Part shown: piece after piece, positions 1-8,802 of the stretch
Layout: each line of letters starts with the position of its first letter
How positions within the stretch are numbered: the stretch's first letter is position 1
Assembly: GCA_964627035.1 (NCBI GenBank)
Contig: CAZVKN010000038.1
Location: forward strand, 1 to 26,966
Length of the DNA: 26,966 nucleotides
Source: CAZVKN01 sp964627035
Lineage (GTDB): Bacteria > Electryoneota > AABM5-125-24 > Hatepunaeales > Hatepunaeaceae
Direction: 5' to 3'
Notes under the pieces: generated by a model
The model's input: the letters and a program-made list of their open reading frames with translations, nothing else
Databases searched by the model: none
Told to the model about the DNA's origin: nothing
Program-made: the position numbers and the translations under genes

Positions 1-420
1 TCTACGTATCCTGCTTCTTCAGGATTTTCTGGATCGCTGATGTTAACTACACGCAAACCGCTGTACCCGTCTGCTACGTACGCATAGTCACCGGAAACTG
101 TAACATCGTAGGCTCCTTCACCCGGAGTATCGCAGTATCCTGCATCTTCTGGATTTTCTGGATCGCTGATGTTAACTACACGCAAACCGTGATCCCAGTC
201 CGCTATGTACACATAGTCACCGGAAACGGCTACACCATAGGCATACCCCGGCGTATCATAGCATCCTGTTTCCTCTGGATTTTCTGGATCGCTGATGTTA
301 ACTACACGCAAACCGTGATCCCCGTCCGCTATGTAAGCATAGTCACCGGAAACGGCGACACCAAAGGCATGCCCCGGCGTATCAACGTGTCCTGCTTCCA
401 CAGGATTTTCTGGATCACTA
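1..420. repeat. 126-bp tandem repeat inside the LVIVD gene
   Basis: The motif GATCGCTGATGTTAACTACA recurs at 32, 161 and 287, with a diverged copy at 413. Spacing is 129, 126 and 126 bp. Each unit encodes one LVIVD repeat on the minus strand. The array continues past the left edge. Confidence 0.9.
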
Positions 421-746
421 ATGTTCACAACACACAAACCACATTCACCGTCCGCTACGTACGCATAGTCACCGGAAACTGTGACACCATAGGCACCCCC
501 AGGATTATCATCCCAATAGGCAATAACATCTAAATTTTCCGGATCTGATACATTCACAATTTGAAGACCTGCTGTTCCAGTTGCAACGTAAGCCAGATCA
601 CCGGTAATGAATACATCGAAGGTAAAAACCCATTGATTGTATATTCTTCCAACCTGCTCGACGTTTTTAGCGTCTTGAGCGAAAAGGTCAGCACTCGTTG
701 TAAACACGATGCAGATGATTGTAATTAAAAGTATTGTAATACGCAT
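1..746 (-). CDS. LVIVD-repeat secreted protein, 3' end beyond window (partial)
   Basis: The reading frame starts at the ATG read from 746 leftwards and stays open to base 1 (248 codons), so the C-terminus lies outside the window. A GGAG motif just upstream supports the start. Residues 1-24 form a signal peptide (hydrophobic ITILLITIICIVF, then a small-residue end before AQD). The rest is a tandem array of about 42-residue units of the type GDYAYVADG..GLRVVNISDPENPEE, which match the LVIVD repeat, a beta-propeller-like repeat of secreted or surface proteins with no assigned enzymatic role. The DNA period is 126 bp (one unit 129 bp), and several units are nearly identical, which suggests recent expansion. 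A T9SS sorting domain could follow in the missing part, as in the LVIVD-like protein at 19461-20882, but this is inference. Function unknown; presumably binding or adhesion. Confidence 0.85.
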   Translation of the reverse strand, partial: MRITILLITIICIVFTTSADLFAQDAKNVEQVGRIYNQWVFTFDVFITGDLAYVATGTAGLQIVNVSDPENLDVIAYWDDNPGGAYGVTVSGDYAYVADGECGLCVVNISDPENPVEAGHVDTPGHAFGVAVSGDYAYIADGDHGLRVVNISDPENPEETGCYDTPGYAYGVAVSGDYVYIADWDHGLRVVNISDPENPEDAGYCDTPGEGAYDVTVSGDYAYVADGYSGLRVVNISDPENPEEAGYV

Positions 747-967
747 TGCATACTCCTGTAATTGGATTTACCAGTAATTTTAATAGTACCAACTTTGTCG
801 TGGTGCAGTTGTTCTGTAGTCGGGTTTGTCTCAAGCCCGACGTCGTGGTTGAGACAACCACGACTACAACGTTATGTCTCTATAACAGCAAACAGGGGCA
901 ACGCATGTGCGAGCCCCTGTTTGAATAGTATGCGTAGATTGGTGAATTCGGTAGTGTCAGATCAGTT
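747..967. other. Intergenic spacer with paired hairpins and a terminator-like hairpin
   Basis: This spacer separates two minus-strand genes and has no credible gene. It holds two adjacent hairpins at 819-841 (stem GTCGGG/CCCGAC) and 842-864 (nine-bp stem GTCGTGGTT/AACCACGAC). It also has a strong hairpin at 890-922. Part of the first pair recurs at 9357-9387. Confidence 0.7.
890..922 (-). terminator. Hairpin downstream of the C25 peptidase gene
   Basis: A perfect 10-bp stem, AAACAGGGGC/GCCCCTGTTT, encloses a 13-nt loop that itself contains CGCA/TGCG. It lies 46 nt past the peptidase stop codon. Only a three-T tract follows on the minus strand, so it may be a weak terminator or an RNA-stabilising hairpin. 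Confidence 0.4.
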
Positions 968-3900
968 TTATTTCAGAAGCAACAGCCTCTTCATGTGATT
1001 GCCTTCAGGTGTCTGCATCCGTACTAAGTAGAGACCTGACGGCAGTGACTTGCCGTTGAATCCAACGCGGTAATGACCCGGTTGAACCATACCGTTGTGC
1101 AGTTGCTGAACCAAGCGACCCTGCAGATCATAGACTCCCAAACTGACATCTCCCACAGCGGGAACAGAATAACCGATTGTAGTCACATTGTTAAACGGAT
1201 TCGGGAAGGTCGAAGTGATTGCCCACTCTTCCGGAATAGCCTGAGCATCATCCTCAACCGTATTCGCCCACTCCAAGAACAGCAGGTTGCTCGGATCGCT
1301 CTCACCAATCAGGTATTCGGCGGTGACCATGTACATATACTCGCCGTGAGGCATGCCGATTAGATCATCGAAGTAGGTGTTATCGGCGACCAGCACATCC
1401 AGCATCGCCCACTCTTCATTGTTTATACCACGATATATGCGGTATCCGAGTAGCTCGTTTGGCACTACGCCGTCATCCCGACGGGGAACCTCAGGCGTAT
1501 CCCAATCCAACTGAATGCCGTATTCTGTGATTTCACCCTCCAGATTGTCAGGATACTCAAGACCGATTTTCGTCTTCAGCTCAATGTCGTCAATCCACCA
1601 GCCGCCGCGGGTAACTTCGGCATCAGATCCAAATCGCAATCGAATCTGGACACCGTAACCTTCATAAGCAGACAGGTCGAACATAGCCAGCTTCCAATCG
1701 TGATCACCTGAGAAGCATGCTTGACCTTCATCAAGCGGGTTTTCCGCCTGACCATGAAGGATCACATACGGGTAACCTCTTCCCTCCGGAGTGACAGGAT
1801 ATAAAGTGCGCCAAAAGGTGTCGTCAACGTTTATCTCGACAAATCCACCGTCGTAGCAGGTATCGGGATGTGCGCGGCTGTCCTCGGCATCAATCTTGTG
1901 CCAAAACATCATCTCCATCGGAACTGATACAAAAACATCCGGTAAGTTGATTACTCCGTTAGACATGTCGGCATAATCCTCACCGTTCTCGCCTCCAAAC
2001 TTCAGACAGCCGACTCCGTCCGGACTGTAGTTGTCCTCATCGCTCATGTGCCACTGGTCAACGTAGTCCTCGTTACCTTCAAAAACATCGTGCTCCCACA
2101 TCTCCTGATCGCGGTCAAAGTCGTTGAAGACACCTCCGACACTAAGGTCAATCAGGTGACTGCGCTGCATACCACGATCACCCGTCAAACGAAGATACAG
2201 CACGGCACGGTACGGATCCGGCATATCTTCGGACACTGTGAAGCGGAAGATTTGATCCACTTCAACTGTTGAATTCGGACGAAACATTTCGATCTCGGCA
2301 CCACCGTCATTTATCTCAACCATCGGGCTGCCGCTGAAGAAACCTATCGCAACATTGGTGGCAGGTCCTGTACCGTTATTGGTCAGGGTCAGTATTGCTT
2401 CAACTTCCTCTCCGGGATCAAGTCTGCCGTTGTTGTTCCCGTCCTGATCAAGGATTATCAGTTGATTTTCGTTAATCACCGGAGCATGTGCCACGAACGA
2501 AAGCGTCTGTGACCAGCTATTTCCATCCTCATCCTCAAATTCCAAATCCATGTCAACCCGATGCAGATCACCTATTGTGGTGCCAATTTCGAGCCGGATA
2601 TCATCTATAGAGAAAAACTGTTCGTCGGGATCAATCGGGTCAAACTCGACCTGACCCTGCAGGATTGTGATGTGCGGATCGTCAATAGTCACGGTTGCAG
2701 TTAAACCTTCGAGAACTTCTCGTCCGAGGTTACGGACGGACGGGCTAAGCTCAATTGTCTCACCCGGGCTTGCCATGCCATCTTCAACGCCTCCTCCATC
2801 AATGTCGAGCAGAAGTAACTCTTCAACCCAGGGGAAGCCTGTATTGGACGGAATGGACTGGATTTCATCCTCAAACGGTAAGCAGTCGTGAGCGATAATA
2901 GTCAGGGTAACGTCACCGGGAGGAACAATCGGTTCCGGGATATCAAATGTCGCCACTCCCTGTTCATCCGTTGCAGCAGCGTACATCATCTCACCGTTGC
3001 GGGAGAGTGTGACGGAGGCTGGGGCTTGCTCTACCCGCACTTCAAAGCTTTCGTCACCGATAACGATTGCCTGATCGTAGTGGGCTTCGATCTCTTCAGG
3101 TTCGTCTGTCCAAATATCCATTGAGGGATCACCGAACAGGTTAATCTCCCAATAGCACCACCTCATCACACCGGAATCCATCCACGGTGTCACATCTTCT
3201 TTGGAATCCTGATTGGCAGCTCCGATTCTGGTGAAGTCTTCATCATATATCGCATCAATGTATTCGCGGTGGAAATGCTGCGATGCGCCGTTTGTGTTAC
3301 CGCCGCTCCCCCATCCGTAGCGCGAGTTCGACATGAATGCAACCGTACCGTTATCCAGTTGGTGCATGAATTTCTCGGTGATGCAGTCTCCGACATACTG
3401 CTCCGGGTTGGTCGTTCTGTTGTCAAACGATCCGGCGTAGCACCCTTGTGTCCAGACAATGTTGAAGCCGTTTTCCACACCGTCATTACCGATCACCTCG
3501 TCGTTCAGGTCTCCGTTACGGAATTTCATTACATAGGTCGTGTTGGCATGACCGAGGTGATTGACGTGGTGATATCCTGCTGACATCAATGGTGCGAGAT
3601 CGTTGACTGCATTCCACACCTCGTCGCGGTCATACAGGTTTCTTCTTTCAAATCTGTCGGGGTAGCCGCAGGTTTCGTAGCCGTAACGATCACACTCTTC
3701 GTAAACCTCGTCCATATAGTCGCCGCCCATACTTTGCCAGCCGAGATCCTCGCCAACCATCAAAATGTCAAGCACATCGTCAACTACAGGTTCATCGCTG
3801 TAGAGCCTCACTTTGTCCATAGTGCGTGCAACTTCCGCTTCGGTTCCCCCGCAAATTCTGCCGACGTACACCTCTGCGAGCAGGTCAGCTTCGTTTCCTT

Positions 3901-4900
3901 CACCCCACCGGTCATCACCGTCGTTGTTCCAGTTGCCGTCAAACGTAGCGTAGTACAGATCAGCGGGGATGTCTATATCGGGTGAGTTATTTACGGTTGC
4001 ATAGAGTCCTCTGTGCGGAACCTGTTCAACATCACCGACCAATAGAACGTAGTCAAATTCTTCCTCAGCCCATGCAGAAATAATACCGTTACGGATACAC
4101 TCCTGAGCATCATCGCCATCCTCTTCATCAATGTATTGTGCACATGTAACTACGTTGGTCACCAATCCACGAACATTGTGCCACTCAGCGTATTCCTCCG
4201 CTAAATTTTCAAAGTCGGCAACGGTTACGATCAACATGGACTCGACTTCACCGACATCGCGACGGGGATACTGCCCAAGATCTTCCGGATTCAGCACTTG
4301 GTTAGCAACCCACTGTTCGGTGGTGCGATCACCTTTGAAGAAACGGTTGAAACTCTCCTGCTCCCGCTCACCCTGATCGGTCTGAATGACCAACTCAGCA
4401 GATGCCAGGTATTCAATCGAACCGTCAGCCGGATTCCATCTGACAGGAAATACCAGACATGTTGCCAGCGCATATCCTCGTTTCAGATGAGTGTTGAGGC
4501 TCAAAGCAGCGCTTAGCGGATAAACTTCCTTGCCTTCATAGATGTTCGGATCGGGCACGGTTTCAGGTGGATTTGGGAGGCTAAGCGGATGTGGAGTCGG
4601 AGTCGGCTCGATGATGAATTTACCGGGGATAGATTCCCATTTTTCATCCCTCAGTTCGACAGACATCGCATGTTCTCCCGGAGGCAGCAGCATCCAGACA
4701 CCGTAAGACGGTAGATTTGGACTTCCGGCATCATTGATCTTACGGGTTTCCTGCAGCGTTACCCGATGGTAGCCGTCAACCTCCTCAATGGCGGGTGCCG
4801 GGGAGGTCAATGTTACGGCTACCTCAGTGGCATTTGCAACAGCAGTAAGCGATGTCAGATTCAGAACAAAAATTGTAAAAATAAGCAGGTAACGTTTCAT
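968..4900 (-). CDS. Secreted gingipain-family (C25) cysteine peptidase with T9SS sorting domain
   Basis: A 1310-residue exported protein. Residues 1-24 are a signal peptide. Residues 25-215 resemble a C25 pro-region. Residues 220-610 resemble the peptidase C25 catalytic domain: YVLLVGD near 284-290, a candidate catalytic His in NHLGHA (H451), and a candidate nucleophile in WTQGCYAG (C487). Ig-like/CARDB-like segments follow, each opening with a DxDGGGVEDG- or DQDGNNNGR-type turn (about 695-920). Next come a jelly-roll segment with CFSGDHDWK and GGWWIDDIEL (about 930-1130), an FN3-like segment, and a T9SS type A sorting domain over the last 80 residues (FPNPFNN near its start, RLLLLK at the end). 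Family knowledge: C25 enzymes are secreted endopeptidases, and the tail is cleaved on T9SS export. Substrate is unknown. AAAGGA lies about 8 nt before the ATG. It stands 314 bp downstream of yhaM and appears to be its own transcription unit. Confidence 0.9.
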   Translation of the reverse strand: MKRYLLIFTIFVLNLTSLTAVANATEVAVTLTSPAPAIEEVDGYHRVTLQETRKINDAGSPNLPSYGVWMLLPPGEHAMSVELRDEKWESIPGKFIIEPTPTPHPLSLPNPPETVPDPNIYEGKEVYPLSAALSLNTHLKRGYALATCLVFPVRWNPADGSIEYLASAELVIQTDQGEREQESFNRFFKGDRTTEQWVANQVLNPEDLGQYPRRDVGEVESMLIVTVADFENLAEEYAEWHNVRGLVTNVVTCAQYIDEEDGDDAQECIRNGIISAWAEEEFDYVLLVGDVEQVPHRGLYATVNNSPDIDIPADLYYATFDGNWNNDGDDRWGEGNEADLLAEVYVGRICGGTEAEVARTMDKVRLYSDEPVVDDVLDILMVGEDLGWQSMGGDYMDEVYEECDRYGYETCGYPDRFERRNLYDRDEVWNAVNDLAPLMSAGYHHVNHLGHANTTYVMKFRNGDLNDEVIGNDGVENGFNIVWTQGCYAGSFDNRTTNPEQYVGDCITEKFMHQLDNGTVAFMSNSRYGWGSGGNTNGASQHFHREYIDAIYDEDFTRIGAANQDSKEDVTPWMDSGVMRWCYWEINLFGDPSMDIWTDEPEEIEAHYDQAIVIGDESFEVRVEQAPASVTLSRNGEMMYAAATDEQGVATFDIPEPIVPPGDVTLTIIAHDCLPFEDEIQSIPSNTGFPWVEELLLLDIDGGGVEDGMASPGETIELSPSVRNLGREVLEGLTATVTIDDPHITILQGQVEFDPIDPDEQFFSIDDIRLEIGTTIGDLHRVDMDLEFEDEDGNSWSQTLSFVAHAPVINENQLIILDQDGNNNGRLDPGEEVEAILTLTNNGTGPATNVAIGFFSGSPMVEINDGGAEIEMFRPNSTVEVDQIFRFTVSEDMPDPYRAVLYLRLTGDRGMQRSHLIDLSVGGVFNDFDRDQEMWEHDVFEGNEDYVDQWHMSDEDNYSPDGVGCLKFGGENGEDYADMSNGVINLPDVFVSVPMEMMFWHKIDAEDSRAHPDTCYDGGFVEINVDDTFWRTLYPVTPEGRGYPYVILHGQAENPLDEGQACFSGDHDWKLAMFDLSAYEGYGVQIRLRFGSDAEVTRGGWWIDDIELKTKIGLEYPDNLEGEITEYGIQLDWDTPEVPRRDDGVVPNELLGYRIYRGINNEEWAMLDVLVADNTYFDDLIGMPHGEYMYMVTAEYLIGESDPSNLLFLEWANTVEDDAQAIPEEWAITSTFPNPFNNVTTIGYSVPAVGDVSLGVYDLQGRLVQQLHNGMVQPGHYRVGFNGKSLPSGLYLVRMQTPEGNHMKRLLLLK

Positions 4901-5214
4901 GATGGAATCCTTTATTATTGCAGTGTAGATACCTCAGGTATTGTAAGAAGATACAAATTATTATGGAAGTTTACAAGTAGTATGCATGTTAATTGGAAGA
5001 AAAAGTTTATGGGAAGCTCGGGCATTTGTGAATTCTTTGAATTATTCACTATTTTGTCATTCTGGCGAAACAGTCTGTCCGGCAATATAAACAAACCGCT
5101 GTCAGGTCGCCGCACCTGACAACCATCAGATTGATATTCAAGTAGTTAAGCTGTCAACCGCAGCGGGTTGACAGCGGGAACTCCTGTTATCGTACAGTCT
5201 GTGAATCCCTGCAA
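4901..5214. other. 314-bp intergenic spacer with two hairpins
   Basis: No gene was found here. Perfect hairpins occur at 5101-5120 (stem GTCAGGT/ACCTGAC, 6-nt loop) and 5150-5175 (stem GCTGTCAACC/GGTTGACAGC, 6-nt loop). They lie 39-114 nt past the yhaM stop on the minus strand and lack a T tract. Similar pairs with other stem sequences occur elsewhere in the window. Confidence 0.65.
4948..4976 (-). promoter_or_regulatory. Candidate sigma70 promoter of the C25 peptidase gene
   Basis: On the minus strand TTGTAA (4976-4971) is followed after 17 bp by TATCTT (4953-4948), 48 nt before the start codon. A 13-bp palindrome, ATACCTCAGGTAT, lies between it and the gene at 4929-4941 and could be a regulator site. 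Weak match; position and spacing are the main support. Confidence 0.3.
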
Positions 5215-6168
5215 TTATTGCTCTTCCGGACTACTCAAATCCACAAACTGTCCGAGCAGCTTTACAAATGTCCACCTTTCCCCTTCAGGCAGATCTTTAG
5301 TTATCCTTCGTAGTGCATCCATCTTGGAATCAATGAGGTCAATGTAGTGCAGCAGAAAAGCCTCACGGGTAGATGGCATTACAGGTGAGCCGTGCTCACC
5401 TTGATGAGACAGTATCAGATGCTGCAGACGATCCAGCAATTCAGGTGGGAAATTGTCAATCTGCGCAGCTCGCGCGACCACCCATTGAGCTCCGAGTGTG
5501 ATGTGACCGACCAGACGACCTCTGTCGGAATAATCTATGAACGTCTCGAAATTATATTCTTCAACCTTTCCGATGTCATGCAAAATAGCACCCGATACCA
5601 GTAGATCCTTATCAATTTCGGGATAGTGGTCAGCGAGCATAACACATAGTTGGCACATGCTGAGAGTATGCTCGATCAATCCACCGAGACGGTTGTGATG
5701 CCATAACTTACCTGCAGGGGCTTTCAAAAACTGCTTCCGGAATGTATCGTCATCGAGAAAAGCGGTAATCAACTGTTTCAGATGCTCGTTGCTGAACCCA
5801 GAAATCAGCTTCTCTATCTTATTGAGGTTTTCGTTTGGGTCGCTGTCGCTGGCTGGAATAAGATTGGCAGGATCAATCTCATCATCCGGTCTCACTTTAC
5901 GCAGACGCTTGAACGACACCTGTTTTGCTCCCTGATATGTCTCGATGCGTCCTTGAACCTTGATGACGCTTCCCTCGATCAGGTCTTCGTTAACCGTAAT
6001 CGCATCGTCCCAGATATTTCCCGACAACCGACCGGATCTGTCTCCAATCTCCAGCATCAGATACGGCTGACCGTTCCGTGTTGTGCGGAGTTCCTTGCGA
6101 CGGAGAACAAAAAAACCGGTGAAAGTCTCACCAATTTCGTACTCTCGCAGGTATCTCATTTTAGACAT
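5215..6168 (-). CDS. yhaM: YhaM-like 3'-5' exoribonuclease (OB fold + HD domain)
   Basis: 317 residues, close to the 314 of Bacillus YhaM. Residues 13-92 form an OB-fold nucleic-acid-binding domain (GQPYLMLEIGDRSGRLSGNI region). Residues 155-300 form an HD metal-dependent phosphohydrolase domain, with H167 in LIEHT, the H197-D198 pair in ILHDIGK, and a later SHQGEHG. This domain order is the YhaM signature; the family degrades short RNA or single-stranded DNA from the 3' end in the cytoplasm. A strong Shine-Dalgarno (GAGGTGA) sits 5 nt before the ATG. The gene follows zntA on the same strand after 68 bp and may be read from the same transcript, but a functional link to metal efflux is not expected. 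The exact nucleic-acid substrate cannot be told from sequence. Confidence 0.9.
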   Translation of the reverse strand: MSKMRYLREYEIGETFTGFFVLRRKELRTTRNGQPYLMLEIGDRSGRLSGNIWDDAITVNEDLIEGSVIKVQGRIETYQGAKQVSFKRLRKVRPDDEIDPANLIPASDSDPNENLNKIEKLISGFSNEHLKQLITAFLDDDTFRKQFLKAPAGKLWHHNRLGGLIEHTLSMCQLCVMLADHYPEIDKDLLVSGAILHDIGKVEEYNFETFIDYSDRGRLVGHITLGAQWVVARAAQIDNFPPELLDRLQHLILSHQGEHGSPVMPSTREAFLLHYIDLIDSKMDALRRITKDLPEGERWTFVKLLGQFVDLSSPEEQ

Positions 6169-6236
6169 TTATCACCTCGCTACACAATTTTGATTAGTAA
6201 GAGAAATATGCTAAATGGATTCATCTGCTGCAATCA

Positions 6237-8366
6237 TCACTTACATCGTAACGCTCGCAATCCGTTAAATATCACAATAAGGGACACACCCATATCGGCA
6301 AACACCGCCATCCACAGCGTAGCGTTTCCGGTAGCAGCCAGTGAGATGAATATAATCTTTATGCCGATAGCACCGGCAATATTCGCCACAATGATTCGTC
6401 TTGTCTTGCGGGACAATCGGAGCAGCCAGGGAAGCGATTCAATCCGGTCAGACATAAGCGCCACATCGGCTGTTTCAAGGGCTGCATCGCTGCCTGTTCC
6501 ACCCATCGCAATACCGACATCCGCAACCGCCAGTGCAGGAGCATCGTTTACCCCGTCACCAACCATCACAACCGAACCATGTCTCTCGCGGAGCTGAGTT
6601 ACCGCTTTAACCTTATCCTGTGGCAACAGGTGAGAGCGAACCTCATCCACACCGATAATCTGACCGATGGCTTCACCTGTACGGTGGTTATCCCCGGTCA
6701 GCATGGCGATATGATCTACACCGAAATTGCGGATATTTTTCACCAGTTCAGCAGATTCAGGTCGAACCTGATCAGCAATAGCAAAAATTCCTTCAAGCTG
6801 TTTCTCCGTGCCGACCATTACTGCTGTGTGCTGCGAATCCACCACCTGATCCAGCAGCTCGTGAACGGACGCATCACAGATCCCGAGTTCTTCAAACAGA
6901 CCGTGATGCCCGACATATACCGTGTTACCGTTTACCTGTGCAGAAGCTCCTTTACCGGGGATTGCTGTGAAATTTGTTGGGGAATCCCAGCTAACCCCTT
7001 CCTGCTGAGCTTTTTCAAGAATCGCCAATGCTACAGGATGCTCGCTATGTGCTTCGACGGTTGCCACCAATTGAAGAAGTTTCTCGGGAGTGGTTCCATT
7101 CAACGGATGAATTGCAGTGACAGCTGGTTTACCCTCAGTAACGGTTCCGGTTTTGTCGAGTGCAAAAGCTTTGGCTCTGTGGATGTTCTCAAGGTAAACA
7201 CCACCTTTAATCAGCACACCCTTTCGGGCTGCTCCGGCAAGTGCAGAAACTACAGTAACCGGAGTCGAAATGACAAGCGCACACGGACATGCGATTACAA
7301 GCAGCGCCAATGCACGATAGATCCACACAGCCCACACAGCTCCGAGCAGTAGCGGAGGAAGGATAGCTGTCAGCAGAGCCAATCCCACCACAATCGGAGT
7401 ATAGTACCTCGCAAACCGCTCTACAAACTGCTGCATCGGTGCTTTTTGCGCCTGTGCCTGCTCGACAAGTCTGATAATCTGATCGAGAGTTGTATCGCCT
7501 GATGCTTGCGTCACCTGAATCTTCAGCGCACCTTCACCGTTAATCGTTCCTGCAAGAACATCATCACCCTTCGTACGTTCAACAGGCATCGATTCTCCGG
7601 TGATAGTAGCTTGATTGACCGAGGAGTGACCCGCCAAAACGCAACCATCAAGTGGAATTGTAGCACCCGGCTTGACCACAATGATCTCATTGACCTTGAC
7701 TTGATCCGCTGGCACTGACATTTCAAAACCGTTGCGAATCACCGTTGCCTTTTGTGGAGTCAACTCCATCAGCTTGCGAACTGCCTGCCGTGAGCGATCC
7801 ATGCTGTAGGCTTCGAGCAAATTTGCTAGCGCAAACAGGACAATAATGGCACCACCTTCAATTAGTTCACCGATGACAACCGCACCGACTGTAGCCACCA
7901 CCATCAGAAAATTCATATCGAGATCAAAACGCAGAGCTGCTCGGTAGCCTTTAACAGTAATAGGATAGCCACCGACAACCATTCCTGCAATCAGGAACAG
8001 ATAGCTGATGCTATCTGCCAAACCTAATTTTAAGCCAATTCCACCGATTGTCACCGCAAGTAAAGCGACCGCAACCTCTACCACTCTTCGCCTTTGCAGA
8101 GGTGATGTGATCGTTTTGAGCTCCTGTGAGTCTCTCTTTGCCGATGCAGGTTGTGCACCAAAACCAAGTGATTGGACATTGGGAATCAATTTATCAGCTA
8201 AGGCAGACTCACCTTTGGCGATCAGCGTTTCGCTAAGAAAATCAACCTGCACCTCATCAATGCCGGACATAGTGCTAATATTCCGCTCCAGTTTGGAAGC
8301 ACAGTTCGGGCAATCCATACCGGTTATGTTGAGCCGACAGGTAGTTATGGAGGAACTGTTCACCAT
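6237..8366 (-). CDS. zntA: Zn/Cd/Pb-exporting P1B-2 ATPase
   Basis: A complete heavy-metal P-type ATPase of about 709 residues. Numbering below counts from the in-frame TTG three bases upstream. An HMA domain (about 10-75) carries GMDCPNC (C20, C23). Further motifs are the actuator TGES (257-260), the membrane metal-site CPC (361-363), the phosphorylation motif DKTGT (405-409), SEHP (442-445) and GDGVNDAP (604-611). The last helices contain K671 and D692, equivalent to the Lys/Asp pair that defines zinc/cadmium/lead pumps such as E. coli ZntA. The protein should export divalent soft metals across the inner membrane using ATP. The ATG at 8366 overlaps the upstream stop by one base (TGATG) and has AGAGG 8 nt before it, so I prefer it to the TTG at 8369. 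It is the third gene of the repressor-DUF302-pump operon. Confidence 0.95.
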   Translation of the reverse strand: MVNSSSITTCRLNITGMDCPNCASKLERNISTMSGIDEVQVDFLSETLIAKGESALADKLIPNVQSLGFGAQPASAKRDSQELKTITSPLQRRRVVEVAVALLAVTIGGIGLKLGLADSISYLFLIAGMVVGGYPITVKGYRAALRFDLDMNFLMVVATVGAVVIGELIEGGAIIVLFALANLLEAYSMDRSRQAVRKLMELTPQKATVIRNGFEMSVPADQVKVNEIIVVKPGATIPLDGCVLAGHSSVNQATITGESMPVERTKGDDVLAGTINGEGALKIQVTQASGDTTLDQIIRLVEQAQAQKAPMQQFVERFARYYTPIVVGLALLTAILPPLLLGAVWAVWIYRALALLVIACPCALVISTPVTVVSALAGAARKGVLIKGGVYLENIHRAKAFALDKTGTVTEGKPAVTAIHPLNGTTPEKLLQLVATVEAHSEHPVALAILEKAQQEGVSWDSPTNFTAIPGKGASAQVNGNTVYVGHHGLFEELGICDASVHELLDQVVDSQHTAVMVGTEKQLEGIFAIADQVRPESAELVKNIRNFGVDHIAMLTGDNHRTGEAIGQIIGVDEVRSHLLPQDKVKAVTQLRERHGSVVMVGDGVNDAPALAVADVGIAMGGTGSDAALETADVALMSDRIESLPWLLRLSRKTRRIIVANIAGAIGIKIIFISLAATGNATLWMAVFADMGVSLIVIFNGLRALRCK

Positions 8367-8770
8367 CAAATAGCCTCTAATTTATCCAGCACCCGTCGGA
8401 TCCGTTGAGAAACCTCCGCAGCGACTTCCGCCACCCGTTCATTGTCAACGATTTCGCTCATTATTCTCGGTTCCATCGCCTGTACCTGACGATGATCTCC
8501 CTTGTCGCGAACGACGAAATTGCACGGCAGAAGAACGGCTATTTCCGGCACGGCACTGAGTGTTTTTCGTGCAAATTCCGGATTGCAGGCTCCCAGTATC
8601 CGGTGCGGTTCCCAGTCAATATCGAGTTTTTTCCTGAAGGTGGCTTTGACATCAATCTCAGTCAAAATGCCAAACCCTTCAGCCGTCAGAAGTTCGGTAA
8701 CTATCTCGATGGTCTCTTCAAAACCGAGTTGTGTTTCTATCTGCAGTGCAAAATTCTGTATTTGATTCAT
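8366..8770 (-). CDS. DUF302 family protein in metal-efflux operon
   Basis: A small soluble protein of 134 residues matching DUF302: the segments LGFEETIEIVTELL, GFGILTEIDVKATF, LGACNPEFARKTL, LLPCNFVV and VQAMEPR are typical. DUF302 proteins are often found beside metal-transport or redox genes; their biochemical role is not established. Two cysteines, in GACNP and LLPCN, are family-typical and could bind metal or a small ligand (inference). The ORF can be extended to a TTG at 8806, overlapping the repressor stop, but the ATG at 8770 gives the usual N-terminus (MNQIQNFALQ). Its ribosome-binding site is weak (GGAT), so translational coupling to the upstream gene is plausible. The stop overlaps the pump start by one base. 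Confidence 0.85.
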   Translation of the reverse strand: MNQIQNFALQIETQLGFEETIEIVTELLTAEGFGILTEIDVKATFRKKLDIDWEPHRILGACNPEFARKTLSAVPEIAVLLPCNFVVRDKGDHRQVQAMEPRIMSEIVDNERVAEVAAEVSQRIRRVLDKLEAI

Positions 8771-8802
8771 TTTTATATCCAATGGTTTCTGTTTTCTTAA
8801 AT

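Noticed and set aside
1..420. Possible CRISPR-like regular repeats
   Set aside because: The period is 126 bp with coding content throughout; there are no 20-50 bp repeats separated by unique spacers.
189..533. Plus-strand 114-codon ORF over the repeats
   Set aside because: It is the antisense shadow of the LVIVD repeats, which read as a coherent protein with signal peptide and ribosome site on the minus strand.
5101..5175. Terminator of yhaM
   Set aside because: The stems are good but no T tract follows on either strand, so I list them as hairpins only.
5782..7352. Two plus-strand ORFs of 271 and 257 codons
   Set aside because: Both lie opposite yhaM and zntA, whose motifs are complete; no domain features or ribosome sites appear on the plus strand.
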